This document shows positions 52,738 to 63,521 of a stretch of 64,000 nucleotides of DNA, in pieces. Made by a program: the position numbers and the translations under genes. The notes beneath the pieces are model-generated. The model made no database searches. It was not told the DNA's origin and worked only from the letters and a program-made list of their open reading frames with translations. Location: contig CM037877.1 in NCBI GenBank assembly GCA_021292165.1, positions 106,391,858 through 106,455,857 of the forward strand, written 5' to 3'. This DNA is from Shinisaurus crocodilurus. Taxonomy: Eukaryota > Chordata > Lepidosauria > Squamata > Shinisauridae. Within the stretch, counting starts at the first letter, position 1; each line of letters opens with the position of its first letter.

Positions 52738-53730
52738 TATGAATGTCAGAAAAATCCACAACGGATTCAAATGAGTTCGGATTCCTATGAATCAGACCTG
52801 AGAATTCTTCAGCAGAAAGGCTTTTTCTGAGTCACATGGACTTGCGGACCAGTTTTTTTTTTTCTTTTTAAGGGGATTTGTGCAAATTTAAACTTGTGCT
52901 GATACATATTACCTGTCATGACCCCCCTCCAGGAATCCTCCTCTGAGGACGAGTGTGACTCACCCAGGGCCCTGGACACTCCTCAGGAGCAGAGTTCAGA
53001 CACTGCTGCTCCAGACGGGGCCGACCGGGCAGCTGAAGAGCTGGCAGGCCCCTCTGGCATGACCCGTGGGAGTTCCCCAGCCCGGGAGGAGTCAGAATCA
53101 GAGGTGGAGGTGGTGCAGGTCCCGAGTCCCAGACAGAGAAGGAAGATGGGACGGCAGGAACAGATGCAGGCCCCTCAACGCAGCGTCTGGCTGCAAACCA
53201 GGACGTCGGCCTTGTGAGGCTTTTATAATCAGCCTGCTGCTAAGGAGCTCCAGCTGCGGGACGGGCGTGCCCGGGCAGCAGGCATTAGAAAAACGCTCAC
53301 TCACTGAAGCCTGAGTATCGGGAAATAACGTCTTCCTTGACTCTTGTTCCTGATCCCTGACCCTGCTCCTGAACCTTGCCTTGAACCCCAGACTCTTGGA
53401 CCCGACTTCAGACTGACCCTGATGACGCCTCTGCTCAGCCCTTGGACTTTTGTATGACACTCTCGGCTTGATTCCTAGGATTGTAAGACCACGCTTGTTC
53501 TACTCGTCCCTCTGCAAGCAGGCAACCCAGCTCCCTTAATCTTATCTTAGCTGGACTTTTGGCAGCACTCCCAGAAGCAAGGCCAGCTGCTGGCCAGCCT
53601 TAACCCGGACATTTCCACTGATGTGCATTAGTGCAAGTCGAATGGACTTCTCGTACATCCCTAAAAAAATCAGATTCCATTAATGAGTGGACAATAGAAT
53701 AACAGCAGCCTGACAATCCGTACATTCCTA
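52738..53730 (+). mobile_element. hAT MITE, family D, copy 4, with a 700-bp insertion
   Basis: TATGAATGTCAGAAAAATCC at the left and CCGTACATTCCTA at the right, flanked by perfect 8-bp repeats CTCATGGC (52730-52737 and 53731-53738). D words AACGGATTCAAATGAGTTCG and AGCAGAAAGGCTTTTTCTGA occur before, and GTGCATTAGTGCAAGTCGAA and AGCAGCCTGACAATCCG after, the inserted segment at about 52912-53620. Confidence 0.85.
52912..53620 (+). mobile_element. LTR-like or unnamed insertion with a 99-codon acidic frame
   Basis: It begins near TGTCATGACCCCCCTCC and ends near CCGGACATTTCCACTG. The frame 52918-53217 starts MTPLQESSSEDECDSPRALD and is rich in Ser, Glu and Asp, with no domain I know. Downstream are runs of CTGACCCTG, CCTTGCCTTGAACCC and CTTGGACTTTTGTATGACAC. 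A TG start and CT-rich body suggest an LTR, but the CA end and 5-bp duplication are not seen. The 20-base word AGTTCCCCAGCCCGGGAGGA recurs at about 54595. Confidence 0.4.
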
Positions 53731-53947
53731 CTCATGGCACAGATCTTCACATTTAAGTCTGTCTGGTGGAATAAGCAATCAAGTATAGGATATCTAACAT
53801 CCTTTGAGACTGGCCTTCAGAGTGTCTTCATATCTAAGGATGTGTTGACCTCTGCCGATGCTCAGTCGACAAGAGCATCAGTTTAGGTACATGACATGGA
53901 AAGCTTCCATACGGACCACATGTCCAGCAGAACTGAGTTGAACCCCA

Positions 53948-54152
53948 ATAGTGCAGTGGTAGTTAATGTCAGACGGAGTAGAGAGATCCAGGTTCAAATC
54001 CCCAGTCTGTCATGAAGCTCAGTGGATGACTTTTGGCCAGTCACTACTTTCCAACCTCACACAGTTATTGTGAGGATAAAATGGGGGGAGAGGGGTAATC
54101 CATCCGAGTATGAGCTACTTTAAGGAAGGTCAGATATAAATGTAATCAGCAA
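53948..54152 (+). mobile_element. Sauria-type SINE, old diverged copy
   Basis: AATAGTGCAGTGGTAGTTAA and GGTTCAAATCCCCAGTCTGT (B box) form the tRNA-like head. AGTTATTGTGAGGATAAAAT is the core. AGGAAGGTCAGATATAAATG ends it. Confidence 0.75.
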
Positions 54153-54285
54153 CATTTCCAAAATCCATATAAAGATCCCTGCTCTCCAATTTTAAATTGC
54201 AAATTGATCTTAGGCAGCAAAGATGGAAATCTTGCAGCTGATTTAAGATGGTGTTGGACCAGTGTCCATATTTCACAGCCATTAG

Positions 54286-54390
54286 ATGCTGGATCAGACC
54301 AAAGGCCTATCTAGTCCAGCATTCTGCTGTGGGAAGTTCACAAGTAGGTCATAAGTGCAATAGCACCCTCCCACTTGTGTTCCCCAGCAC
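54286..54390 (-). mobile_element. CR1 LINE fragment
   Basis: GCTGGATCAGACCAAAGGCC, CTAGTCCAGCATTCTGCTGT and CCCACTTGTGTTCCCCAGCA are inverse CR1 text, as at 44660-44780. Confidence 0.75.
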
Positions 54391-55786
54391 ATGGACATGA
54401 GGTATAGAGAGAAGAACTAAGATAAAAAGAATCTAAGTCTTTCCAGGGACTGTGGATGAACCTGTCAACTGGCAGAACTGACATTTGCTATACATTGCAT
54501 CATCTTATCATCTATCATGGTATTGCCAGGAAGCATACTACACAGATAACAAAATCTCTTAATCTAGATAAGATAGATTAAGATAGATAAGATAGTTCCC
54601 CAGCCCGGGAGGACCTGCCAAATTCCTCAATTGTGATGGCGGAGCTATGATTAGTACACTGATGGCCTGGTGCATGACCTCCATTTTCTTCTTACCCTTA
54701 CACTATATGCTGGACAATTATGGTATAGTTTGTGGTCTACGTGGTGAACCATTTCCTAATTTTCATTCACTTGTTTTATTCCTTTCAGGGCAAAGTAGGG
54801 ATTGAGAAGCCATCAGTGTGAAAAATGATTGCACCTGCTCTCAAGTCAGGGGGGAAACCAAAGACACTTCAAGGTATTTGGTATATGCTCCAAGTGAATA
54901 AATCATCACTCCTATTTGAAATAAATTAGAGAGAGGATCAATCAAATACCGTAACTTCCCGAGTTATGGGCACACTGCAATTTCCAGGATTGGGCCCCCC
55001 ACATAAATCAGATTGGATTTAATCAGATGGAGACAATCTCATTTCTAAATCTACACCTGTGCCTTATGAAACTTTACTCCACCACCAGAACTCAATAGAG
55101 ATTATTCATCAAGTCACCCCTATGAATAATGTCTTTGCACTGTGTGCACCGTAGATATCAGGCAAGCCAGTGGAGCCTTGTGCTGACGGCTTTCCACCCT
55201 CCTTTCTGCAACAAGTGACTTTGCATCTGTGGGGTGCAGCTGAGCAGCCCTACATATTTGCAGGGCACCTTTAAGACAGGCTGCAGGAGCAAGATGGCAA
55301 ATCATAATACTAATCAATAAGTTATTAAAATCATATTTACACACTCTGGGTTTGTTTATCCAGCTATATACAATGGATGCATGGAACTGTGTTGGAATAC
55401 CTGGGGCAAACTCATTCATCACATTTACATTTATATTAATGATGGATCATTTTATTTTGAAATAAAAATGGATTTCCTTGGAAATATATGTTGTCTATTC
55501 TGGACCCCCTATGTAAGGAATACAGAATGCTTTCCCACTGTGGCCTGCAACCTGGGCCACATTGGCTCAGGTTTGCATATCACATAGTACTTGACTGTCC
55601 TACCATGTCAATACTTAAACCCATCTGAAAGTAACTGATGCAGTAGATGCACTCAGTTTTGGTAAGAATGCAATATTGATTCAATTGATTGAGATAACAC
55701 TTCATGAATTTCAGAAAGGTTTGTACATAATTCGATATCTATGGTCCAGGCCAGACACACATTTTGTGAAAGGTAACCTTCAGGTG
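54391..55786. other. No recognised gene
   Basis: Contains ATAGATTAAGATAGATAAGA repeats near 54555-54595 and a fragment of the 52912 insertion near 54595. The 100-codon minus frame 55120-55422 shares GCAGGGCACCTTTAAG with 29195, so it lies in a repeat. Confidence 0.45.
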
Positions 55787-56173
55787 TAGGGATATGTGCG
55801 GAGCTCGATTGGGGGGTGGAAGTCTGGAGAACTCACCAGGCTTGACCCCCGCCCCCCCGAGCTCCGCTCGACCTACCTTTTCCCCGGCTTGACTCGCGTT
55901 CTTGCAAGCCGAGCTGGGAAAAGCGACTTCCGGGTTCCAGTGCTACATCATTTTCATAGAAAATGGTGTAAGATACGTTAAAACCAGCCTAATTTGCACA
56001 AATCGCGGCCTAATTTGCGCAAATTGTGGGTGTTTTTAATGTATTTTACACTATTTTCTATGTGATCGATGTAGAGCCAGGGACCCGGAAGTCCAGCGAG
56101 CGCCTCAGCTGGCGCTTGCGCTCGCACTCAGCTCGTACGTCATGAGTTGAGTGCCGGGCGGGTCGCCCATCCA
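55787..56173 (+). mobile_element. hAT MITE, family A, copy 6, with perfect TSD
   Basis: TAGGGATATGTGCGGAGCTC at the left and GGTCGCCCATCCA at the right, flanked by perfect 8-bp repeats TTCAGGTG (55779-55786 and 56174-56181). It has all family A blocks: TTCCGGGTTCCAGTGCTACA, ATAGAAAATGGTGTAAGATA, AATTTGCACAAATCGCGGCC and GGGACCCGGAAGTCCAGCGA. Best reference copy of family A here. Confidence 0.88.
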
Positions 56174-56374
56174 TTCAGGTGTTCCTCCAGCAAACCTGAT
56201 CCCAAAGCTTTAAAGGTCAAGACCGGCACCTTGAGTTTGTCCCAGAAATGGACCAGGAACCAGTTCAGCTGATGCAGCACTTGGGTAACACCCTGTCCTA
56301 GTTAGCAATTTAGCAACCATGCTTTGAATTAGTATCTAAACTTGTTTCAAGGCCAGCCCTATGTACCATGCATT

Positions 56375-56648
56375 ACTATGGGGGTTACCCGTACCTCTCC
56401 GCAGCTCAGGGCTCTCCGCGGCTTGCCCCTCCGCGCCGCCACTGCCCTGCTCTCAATCTTCTGATGGACCCCCTGTTGCCCTGGTTTCCCCCGCCAAAAA
56501 CATAGCGTGGGGGTCAAGTGCGCCGGAGCAAGGTCCCATCACGTCACTTCTGCCGCGCCGGAAGTGACGCAATGGGACCAGCGCGGGCGGCTCTCCGCAG
56601 AGCGCGAGGAGCCAGGTAGGCCCGCGCTCGCCGTGGTCTAGTTGGAGG
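56375..56648 (+). mobile_element. hAT family C, copy 5, worn ends
   Basis: CCGCAGCTCAGGGCTCTCCG, CAAGGTCCCATCACGTCACT TC and GCCGGAAGTGACGCAATGGG are family C hairpin parts. GGAGCCAGGTAGGCCCGCGC near the right. Terminal sequences are not clear. Confidence 0.6.
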
Positions 56649-56848
56649 TTACCAGGCTCTCTGTCTAGGTAGGGATGCTGCTGAAGTGACCTCCTAAGCT
56701 GGTAAAAGAAGTTACCTCCTAAGCTGCACAATTCAAATTTGGTTTATGGTATGCATGGGCGGGTCTCTGCATACTTGCCTCACTTTACATTATATGCATG
56801 GTACAGGGGAAGCACCTCCTTCACCACCACACCAACAAGATTCCCAGT

Positions 56849-57616
56849 CTCATACAGATACATGAGAAATTAGTTTCAGTTCATTTTTTATCAGGATTTA
56901 CCCAGCTCATACCTTCTGGACCAAACACAGACTCGAACACAATGTGAGGTCCAAGTCCATACATTTCTGAGTAGGGGTGGGCGATCTGCTGGGACCTGAC
57001 CCACCTCCAGCTCGGCGGACGCCACTGCTGTGCCCACCAAGCCGGGCCCAAAGCTGGCATGCCCCGCTCTGCTCACTGGACTTCAAGTTCCTGGTGGGCT
57101 GCTATTTACATAGAAAATGCCTTAGGATACGTCAAAAGTGGCTGCAATTTGTGCTTCCCCAGCTCGACTTGGGAGAACATGAGTCGACGCCGGGGAGGAG
57201 ATAAGTGGGATGGAATTTGGGGGGTTGAGCCCTGCTAATCCACCGGATTTCCACCGCCCAGACGAAATCCTCGTACATCCCTATCGAGCTTGCAATGTGA
57301 TTTGCAGATTAAAACACACACACACACTCGACAGCATGCATACTTTGAAAAATGTGCGTGAAAAAATGTGCAGTTTTGGAAAATGTGTGGAAACATGTTT
57401 TAGTCAATGAGAGAAGATATCTACATTTCAAAGATGTGCACAACTGATGTGTACATTTGGGAAAGTACGCATGGGAAATATGCATGGATTTTCATGCAAA
57501 AAGAAAACATGAAGTTCTCAATCTGATACAGACACAAGATGGAACAAGTTTCAAGGTGGAATTTGGAGAACTTCAACAGGCTTGAGTTTTCAGTTTTGCT
57601 TGTAGGCACATCCCTA
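56849..57616 (+). mobile_element. hAT element, family B, copy 6, with nested family A
   Basis: AGATACATGAGAAATTAGTT at the left and TGTAGGCACATCCCTA at the right. ACACAGACTCGAACACAATG precedes and CGAGCTTGCAATGTGATTTG follows the insertion 56972-57283. The B words TGCATACTTTGAAAAATGTG and GGAGAACTTCAACAGGCTTG are present. Confidence 0.7.
56972..57283 (-). mobile_element. hAT MITE, family A variant, nested in family B
   Basis: TAGGGGTGGGCGATCTGCTG at the left and TCGTACATCCCTA at the right, in the reverse orientation to 55787. TTTACATAGAAAATGCCTTA GGATACG, CCCCAGCTCGACTTGGGAGA and TCCACCGGATTTCCACCGCC identify family A. Left flank TTTCTGAG and right CTATCGAG match in part. Confidence 0.65.
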
Positions 57617-58731
57617 TAACCAAGCTGTAACCAAAATTCAGCTCCAACATGAATCTGACCTTTTTTAGATGCTTAAGGACTGTACCAGGACTACTGCACA
57701 TTGACAGACTTTTGCAACCCCCCGCCCACGGGAAGTTTCCAAACTCATATCATCATTATTTCAACTTCTTCAAAATGCATGCAGATATTTCACCTGAACC
57801 CTGAGAAAGATCTACATTCACCCGATTATCTAAATGACAGTATCTCAGAGCTACAAGCCAAGCTATCATTGTAGCATGCCAGTGTAGGTGGAAAGGGAGA
57901 GAGGTAACACATCCCACAATGAAGCGACAGCATTCCTTATGTTTTCAAGGCATGCTCACTTGTTTGAGCAACATGTCTGTGCTATTAGCAACATATGGTA
58001 TTTGAACGTACAGTGCATAACCTGTGAAATGACTGCCAGTGACTGGTTGAATAATGATGCAATTCTGCTGCTCCCCCATTAAGAGGCAAGTGTTGATTTT
58101 TTTTTTTTAAATGACAACATAAAAAATGAGGACCAGGGAGGACTAGCTGCATCATTGTGATGTTGGCAGCCTCTTTAATGCCTCTCCTCCCTGTGTACGA
58201 TACCTGATGTAAAACAGATGGTTAATTTCTGAAAATGGATGAGCAATGACACACACAGCAGATGTGCATGTTGGCAAGACAGGTGCTTGATTGAGTACGA
58301 CACCCACAAAGTGAGAGTGCATAAGAACCTGTTCCAGAATGACAGGCCAATGACATCCTGCCACCATTCCTCAGAACATCCAACAGTTCAGCCCAGTTTC
58401 TCACTTCACAGTTTCAAGATCAGTACCAGACCTGAGCCAGATCCACAACATTGCCTTGCCTTTTTGTAACACTGAAATTGAAGAGTGGATGTTGGTGGGG
58501 TCATTGCAGGAAGTCACCCCTCTTCTGCCACACTGAGAAGAGGGGATTCAAAGTTTACCAGACGGGGGATGAGGTATTCATAGGAGGAAGCTGGCACTGG
58601 AAGCTGGAGGAAGAACAAGATAGAAGCTGGGTGGGCAGGAGAGTATATAAGCAAAATGCAAGAGATGGCTCTTTTGGATAAGGAAAGGAGAGGTGAGCCA
58701 CAATTTGGAGTACAGCTGCTGTATGTAATCC
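57617..58731. other. No recognised gene
   Basis: Apparently low in repeats. Short frames only. No promoter, RNA gene or conserved block that I can support. Confidence 0.45.
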
Positions 58732-58875
58732 GGCCTTCCTCAACCTGGAGAACCCTAGTTGGGGAACTATTTTGGACTACAGTTCCCATCACTTCTGATA
58801 ATTGGCCATGCTGGCTGGGGATGATTGGAGTTGTAATCCAAAACATGTGGAGGGCATCAAGGTGGAGAAGACTGC
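58732..58875. mobile_element. Palindromic hAT MITE, family G, copy 4, with perfect TSD
   Basis: GGCCTTCCTCAACCTGGAGA at the left, AGGTGGAGAAGACTGC at the right, flanked by perfect 8-bp repeats TGTAATCC (58724-58731 and 58876-58883). TTTTGGACTACAGTTCCCAT pairs with GATTGGAGTTGTAATCCAAA. 144 bp. It shows that family G uses the hAT duplication length. Confidence 0.88.
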
Positions 58876-58883
58876 TGTAATCC

Positions 58884-60777
58884 CACCAAGCAGGTTCACA
58901 TTATGTCTCTCTTGCTGGGCCTGGGCTGTTCCCCTTTATCAGAGGCAGGTGGGGAACTGCATGTTTAAATATCCCCCCCTCACAAATATTATTTATATTG
59001 TTAATCTCTCCTCACTTCTCTGAGCAGTGAGATATTAGAGGGGGCATGGCTCTTATCTGGGTTTAGTTTCCTTTGGAAGGAGGTCACTGGAAGCTTATGG
59101 GATTTCCCAATAACTGAGTTTATTTACAACCAGGTGTCGAACCTCAGGTCATGGGTCAAACCCAAACTTATGGACCCCCAAACCTCAGATCTGTTTGTCT
59201 CTTCCAGCGTGTCTCACTCCAAAACTGCAGCCTATTGTTTCTTTTCACACAGAGGCCTGAATGATTACATAACCCTCGGCTAGGAATGGGGAAAGAAGGC
59301 ACATGCCCTTTCAGGGATTGCCTAACCGTTCAGAAGACTTGAGGAAGATCCAGCTATCTGAAAGCAATCAGCCAATCTTCTTAAGAAAAGAGGTACGGTA
59401 GCTGATATTGTCTCATTGTATAACACGGGAGTTTTTTAAAATCACATTCTGTATACTCCCCTGGTATTGGAAGATTGAGGGCAATGTAACAATAGTTTAA
59501 ATAAATAAATACTTGGAAACTTTGCCAGGGCTATTTAGGGAGTCTCTGGCAGTACTTGTGGGCGTGGCTACATTACACTTTTCTTTACAAATCCCTCACA
59601 TTCTTACTGGTAAGCCAGAGAGAGAAGGCTGCGCTAGAAGCTTCTCCTTTGAAAAGCCTAGCTTCTACAGGTAGGGTGTTTTGTTTGTTTGTCTCTTTGT
59701 TTCAATGTAAGGGGGGATGCAAACATTCACTTCTCTATCACAATCTGATAAATAAGAATAGCCCAGCAAGAGACACATTATAGACCTGCTGATCATGTAT
59801 TTCAGGTTTCTGTTTAGAGCTATACCCCATACCAGAGTGGATAGATTCTACAATGAAGCTGGATAGAATGCCAGGATACTTTTGCACCCCGTAGCTGTAA
59901 TCCAACCTTATCAATACACCTACAACACTTAGCAGTCCACAAAATGTTTTACTTGCCTTCCTGCCCCCACAGACACGTGCGCGTGAGTGATTTATGGCAT
60001 CACTGATGGCTTCACTGGCAGCTGTATGTAGACACGGAAGGACTACCAACCATTCTTCATTTCTGCACATCGAAACAAGAGGGTGTGGGTGTGCAAATCT
60101 ATAATATCTAACGAATCTGCTTTTTGGCTTTGCTGAATGTAAGCAGGGCTTGTGTGTTGTGCTTCTGTAGTGGAACTCGTGCTATGCCTTCTTCTCGGCT
60201 TGCTTTATCAATCTGAGCTCACATCCTCAATCCATCCAAGTAGTATTTTCTCCCCCCCCCACCTCTGTTACTCTGAATCCTTCCATCAGTTTGTCCAGTC
60301 CTTTTCTTGACCCCCATCCATCCTTCCCATTACAGGTTTATCTGCCTCCTCTATTAAAAAATGTCTCCCTCCTTCAGCTAATGCCCCATCATCTTAAATC
60401 TACCCCTTCCATTCCCATCCATCCATCTGCTAATCTTCACTCCACACACACTCATCCCTTCATCCTTCTCCATTCATGCCTATTTTTATCACTCATAGTT
60501 CCATATCTATGCAGCATCAGGTCATCACAAAACAAGGCCACATGCACATGTGTGCGCACACACACACACTCCACATTTATCTTGCATGCAAACACTTATT
60601 ATTTACAACACAGATTCAACTGTGCATGCAATGCACACAATTTATAAGGTTGGTGTGTGTGTGTGTGTGTGATGACACACAGCTCCCAGTCCACACATCC
60701 ATACAAGCACATTTTTCAAAATGACATAAATTAACACATACGTGCAGTCATAATTCTGCAGCATATGGTAACACATC
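58884..60777. other. No recognised gene
   Basis: C/T-rich text with many CCATCC words at 60280-60500, and a (GT)n tract at about 60652-60671. The frames 60291-60647 and 60476-60724 derive from this composition. AATAAATAAATA at 59501 may be a decayed element tail. Confidence 0.45.
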
Positions 60778-60779
60778 TA

Positions 60780-61030
60780 TAGTAATACCTTGGATTGCAA
60801 GTAACTTGGTTTGAGAGCGTTTTGCAAGACAAGCAAATTTTTAAATATTTATTTATTTATTTTTAACTTGATATACAAGCGACGTCTTGCAATACAAGTA
60901 CTGTAGTATGGCTTAAATTAAAAATCTCCGTACAAATTTTTTTGGGGGGGATTTCATTTTGATATAAGAGTGTTTGGGATTACAAGCACGTTTCCGAAAC
61001 GAATTATGCTCTCAATCCAAGGCATGACTG
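60780..61030 (+). mobile_element. pogo/Tigger-like MITE, copy 2
   Basis: Nearly identical to 8086-8335 over the whole length: TAGTAATACCTTGGATTGCA at the left, GGCATGACTG at the right, flanked by TA on both sides (60778-60779 and 61031-61032). The first base differs (T for C). High identity between two distant copies implies fairly recent activity. Confidence 0.85.
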
Positions 61031-61032
61031 TA

Positions 61033-63253
61033 TATTTATCAAATACTGCTGCTACATTATAATGCAGGAAACCCCCACCCCTGCCAATGAAATAAACATT
61101 ACTTTCCCTCAACACAAACCAACAATATTCATTTAAAAAACACAAGAACAGCTGAACACAATCTCAACCACCTCCAAATCCATGCACTGGTCCTCACACA
61201 TAAGAGTCTCTTCATGAACAATATACAATATCCTGTCTCGCAAATCGGCCTTGGAGAGGAGGAAAAGGGTGGTGCGGGGTGGGTGGGTGGTGCGGGGAAG
61301 AGGCCAGGGTTGGTGGCTTATGCCGTTCCCAAATGTGCCACAGCTTCCTTCCCTCCCCCTCCATGGCACTTCATCTTCTTCAAAATGGCCATCCAGATGA
61401 ACTTCAGGGCGCGAGGAAGTTTGGAAGCTTACGTGCATCGAGGGTGGGGAGATAGGATTACGCCATTACTGAAACATTTGCCAAAAGGGGGCTGAAAACA
61501 GATTGCACAGGGAATCACCTCCTCAGCAGTAACAATTGCCGGTTTAAAAGAAGCAAACATTTTTACCCCATTTTCAAACTGCAAAGAGCCCCTTTCATAG
61601 AAGGATGAAAATCCAGGTTGGAAAAGAACTCGGGGTTTCTAATACTGCCTCATTTTTTAAGGCACATATAATGAGTCACCAAGGTTCATATTCTAAGCTA
61701 AGGGATTATAAAATTCAGCAGCATCAAGGAAGGATACATCTTTTGAGTGACAGTCCAGCAACAAGTAAAGAAAGCCACTCAGCTCTTTGAACAGAACACT
61801 GTATACAAGGATGCTGAAAACTCACAAACACGTCAGAAAATCCAATATTACTACTGCTACTACTAACACAACAACACATATCAACTTTTGTAGATAAATA
61901 CCCCAAACATGCAATATCATTTTTCAGGAAGGCAGAAATATCTGTGGTAAATAATATGAAGGGTTACATATGCCCCTAATGTACATACATTTTGGAGGCA
62001 TTTCTCATTTCTTCTTGCATATTGCTTTGCTGCTGAGCAAATAATGCAGGCTGGGACTAGAACTGCTACAATATGGCAGGATGACTTTGTCAGTGCATAC
62101 AAAATGTTATTGATAAACTAATTTTCTGGCTAGTTCAATTCCTGCAGCACGATCATGGAAAAACTAATTGCCATTTCTCCAGATTACACAAACTGTGTCT
62201 GGATCAGCTTTTTAAAGGTTTAGTTGGAAGGAGTTTACTCATTATTTACTCTTATGAACCATATTGCCTGACCTCAGGCTGGGAGGGGTGTGTGCAAGAA
62301 CCAGATAAATTTGTCCTTCACAGTGGTGATTAAGTCTTTGAAGAAGAAGAAAGTGTTCATAACTATCAGGGAGAAATATTAAATTGCTCTCTAGCCATCA
62401 GTATTTTAAAAAACCCATATCTTCTTAACCTTGCTTCATGTTTTATGACTTTTTTTCTAGTACATGTTCCCAAATGAGAGGAAGTCTAAGAGAAACAGCC
62501 TGAAATGGAATGTCTATAAGGAAAGGCAGCAAATGTTACTCTATAGAATAGATAGCTTAAGCTATTCAGCGTGGGAGCAGTAAGGATTAAGGCTAAGATT
62601 ACGGTTCTGTAAATCTTTGTCCTGCACGGCTCTTTGGGTTGGATCTAGACTTATTCATACTTAAAGCAGACCCATTAAAATCAATGGGACTTTCATTAAT
62701 TTTGGATAGAATTACTCTACCTAAGGGTGAATCTACACTAGAGTCCCTTTCATTAATCAGGGAGCTCTGTCGTGGTGTTTATGCAAAACACATTTACCGC
62801 TGTGGGGACACATGCTAACGAAAAAACAGCATGTTGAAAACGTGATCTTGTGTCACACACAAATGCAATTGCAGGAGAAGTAGGGGGAATTCGAAAGGTG
62901 ATGTGTGCAGGGGAAATGGCTGTTGTTTTTTTTAAAAAAGTTGTTTTTTGTTTTGTTCATCTATGCGCAGGTGCGAAGGAGTGAACAAGCAGAGATCATT
63001 TTAAAAGGGGGGGAATGACAGCTCCTCCTGCCCCCTGACAAAAAATCATGGAAAAGGGGATGGGAAGAGACAGGGGGAGGCTGTGGTGCTGCTGCCGCCC
63101 TCCCACCTCCCATGGGGTGAAGCCAGCAGGATCTGTATTCCCATTCCCATCCACCCAAAAGCAATTTCCCCCCAAAAAAGTGCAGCCCCTCTCCCGTGCT
63201 GACTTTCCCAAGAGTAATCACCATTGGAATCAATGTGATTTTCTTCTGAGTAG
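61033..63253. other. No recognised gene
   Basis: Largely unassigned. The minus frame 61133-61438 (101 codons) shows no domain I know. TTAAAGCAGACCCATTAAAA TCAATGGGAC near 62661 is a partial family I-like word. Overlapping frames at 62961-63276 follow the G/C-rich composition. Confidence 0.45.
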
Positions 63254-63521
63254 GGATGTGGACCTACCAGTTCCACTGCATGCCGGACACTCGGTGGTCT
63301 CCCCCGCCGAGATCGTTCCGGTGCTGTTCGGCGCCCGCCAGCTGATGCGGTCAGTGTGCTAATGCAATTAGTTAATGTGAATTAGTGCTGATGCAAATTA
63401 GTGCAAGTAGAATTAAATTCTCATTTTAAAAAATCTGATTCTTTCAATGAGCGATGGAAGATGCCAGACAATCTGTGAAACACATATGGAATGGGTTTAA
63501 CTAAATCCGTACATCCCAAAT
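63254..63521 (+). mobile_element. hAT MITE, family D, copy 5
   Basis: TAGGGATGTGGACCTACCAG at the left and ATCCGTACATCCC at the right. GCTGATGCAAATTAGTGCAA GTAGAA and GATGCCAGACAATCTGTGAA are family D words. The left part (CCGAGATCGTTCCGGTGCTG) differs from other D copies, a possible mosaic. Confidence 0.6.

Noticed and set aside
52918..53217. A host gene encoding an acidic protein
   Set aside because: It lies in a mobile insertion inside a hAT element with a perfect TSD, so it is transposon-borne sequence if anything.
60291..60724. Pro/His-rich protein frames
   Set aside because: They arise from CCATCC-rich and CA-rich low-complexity DNA.
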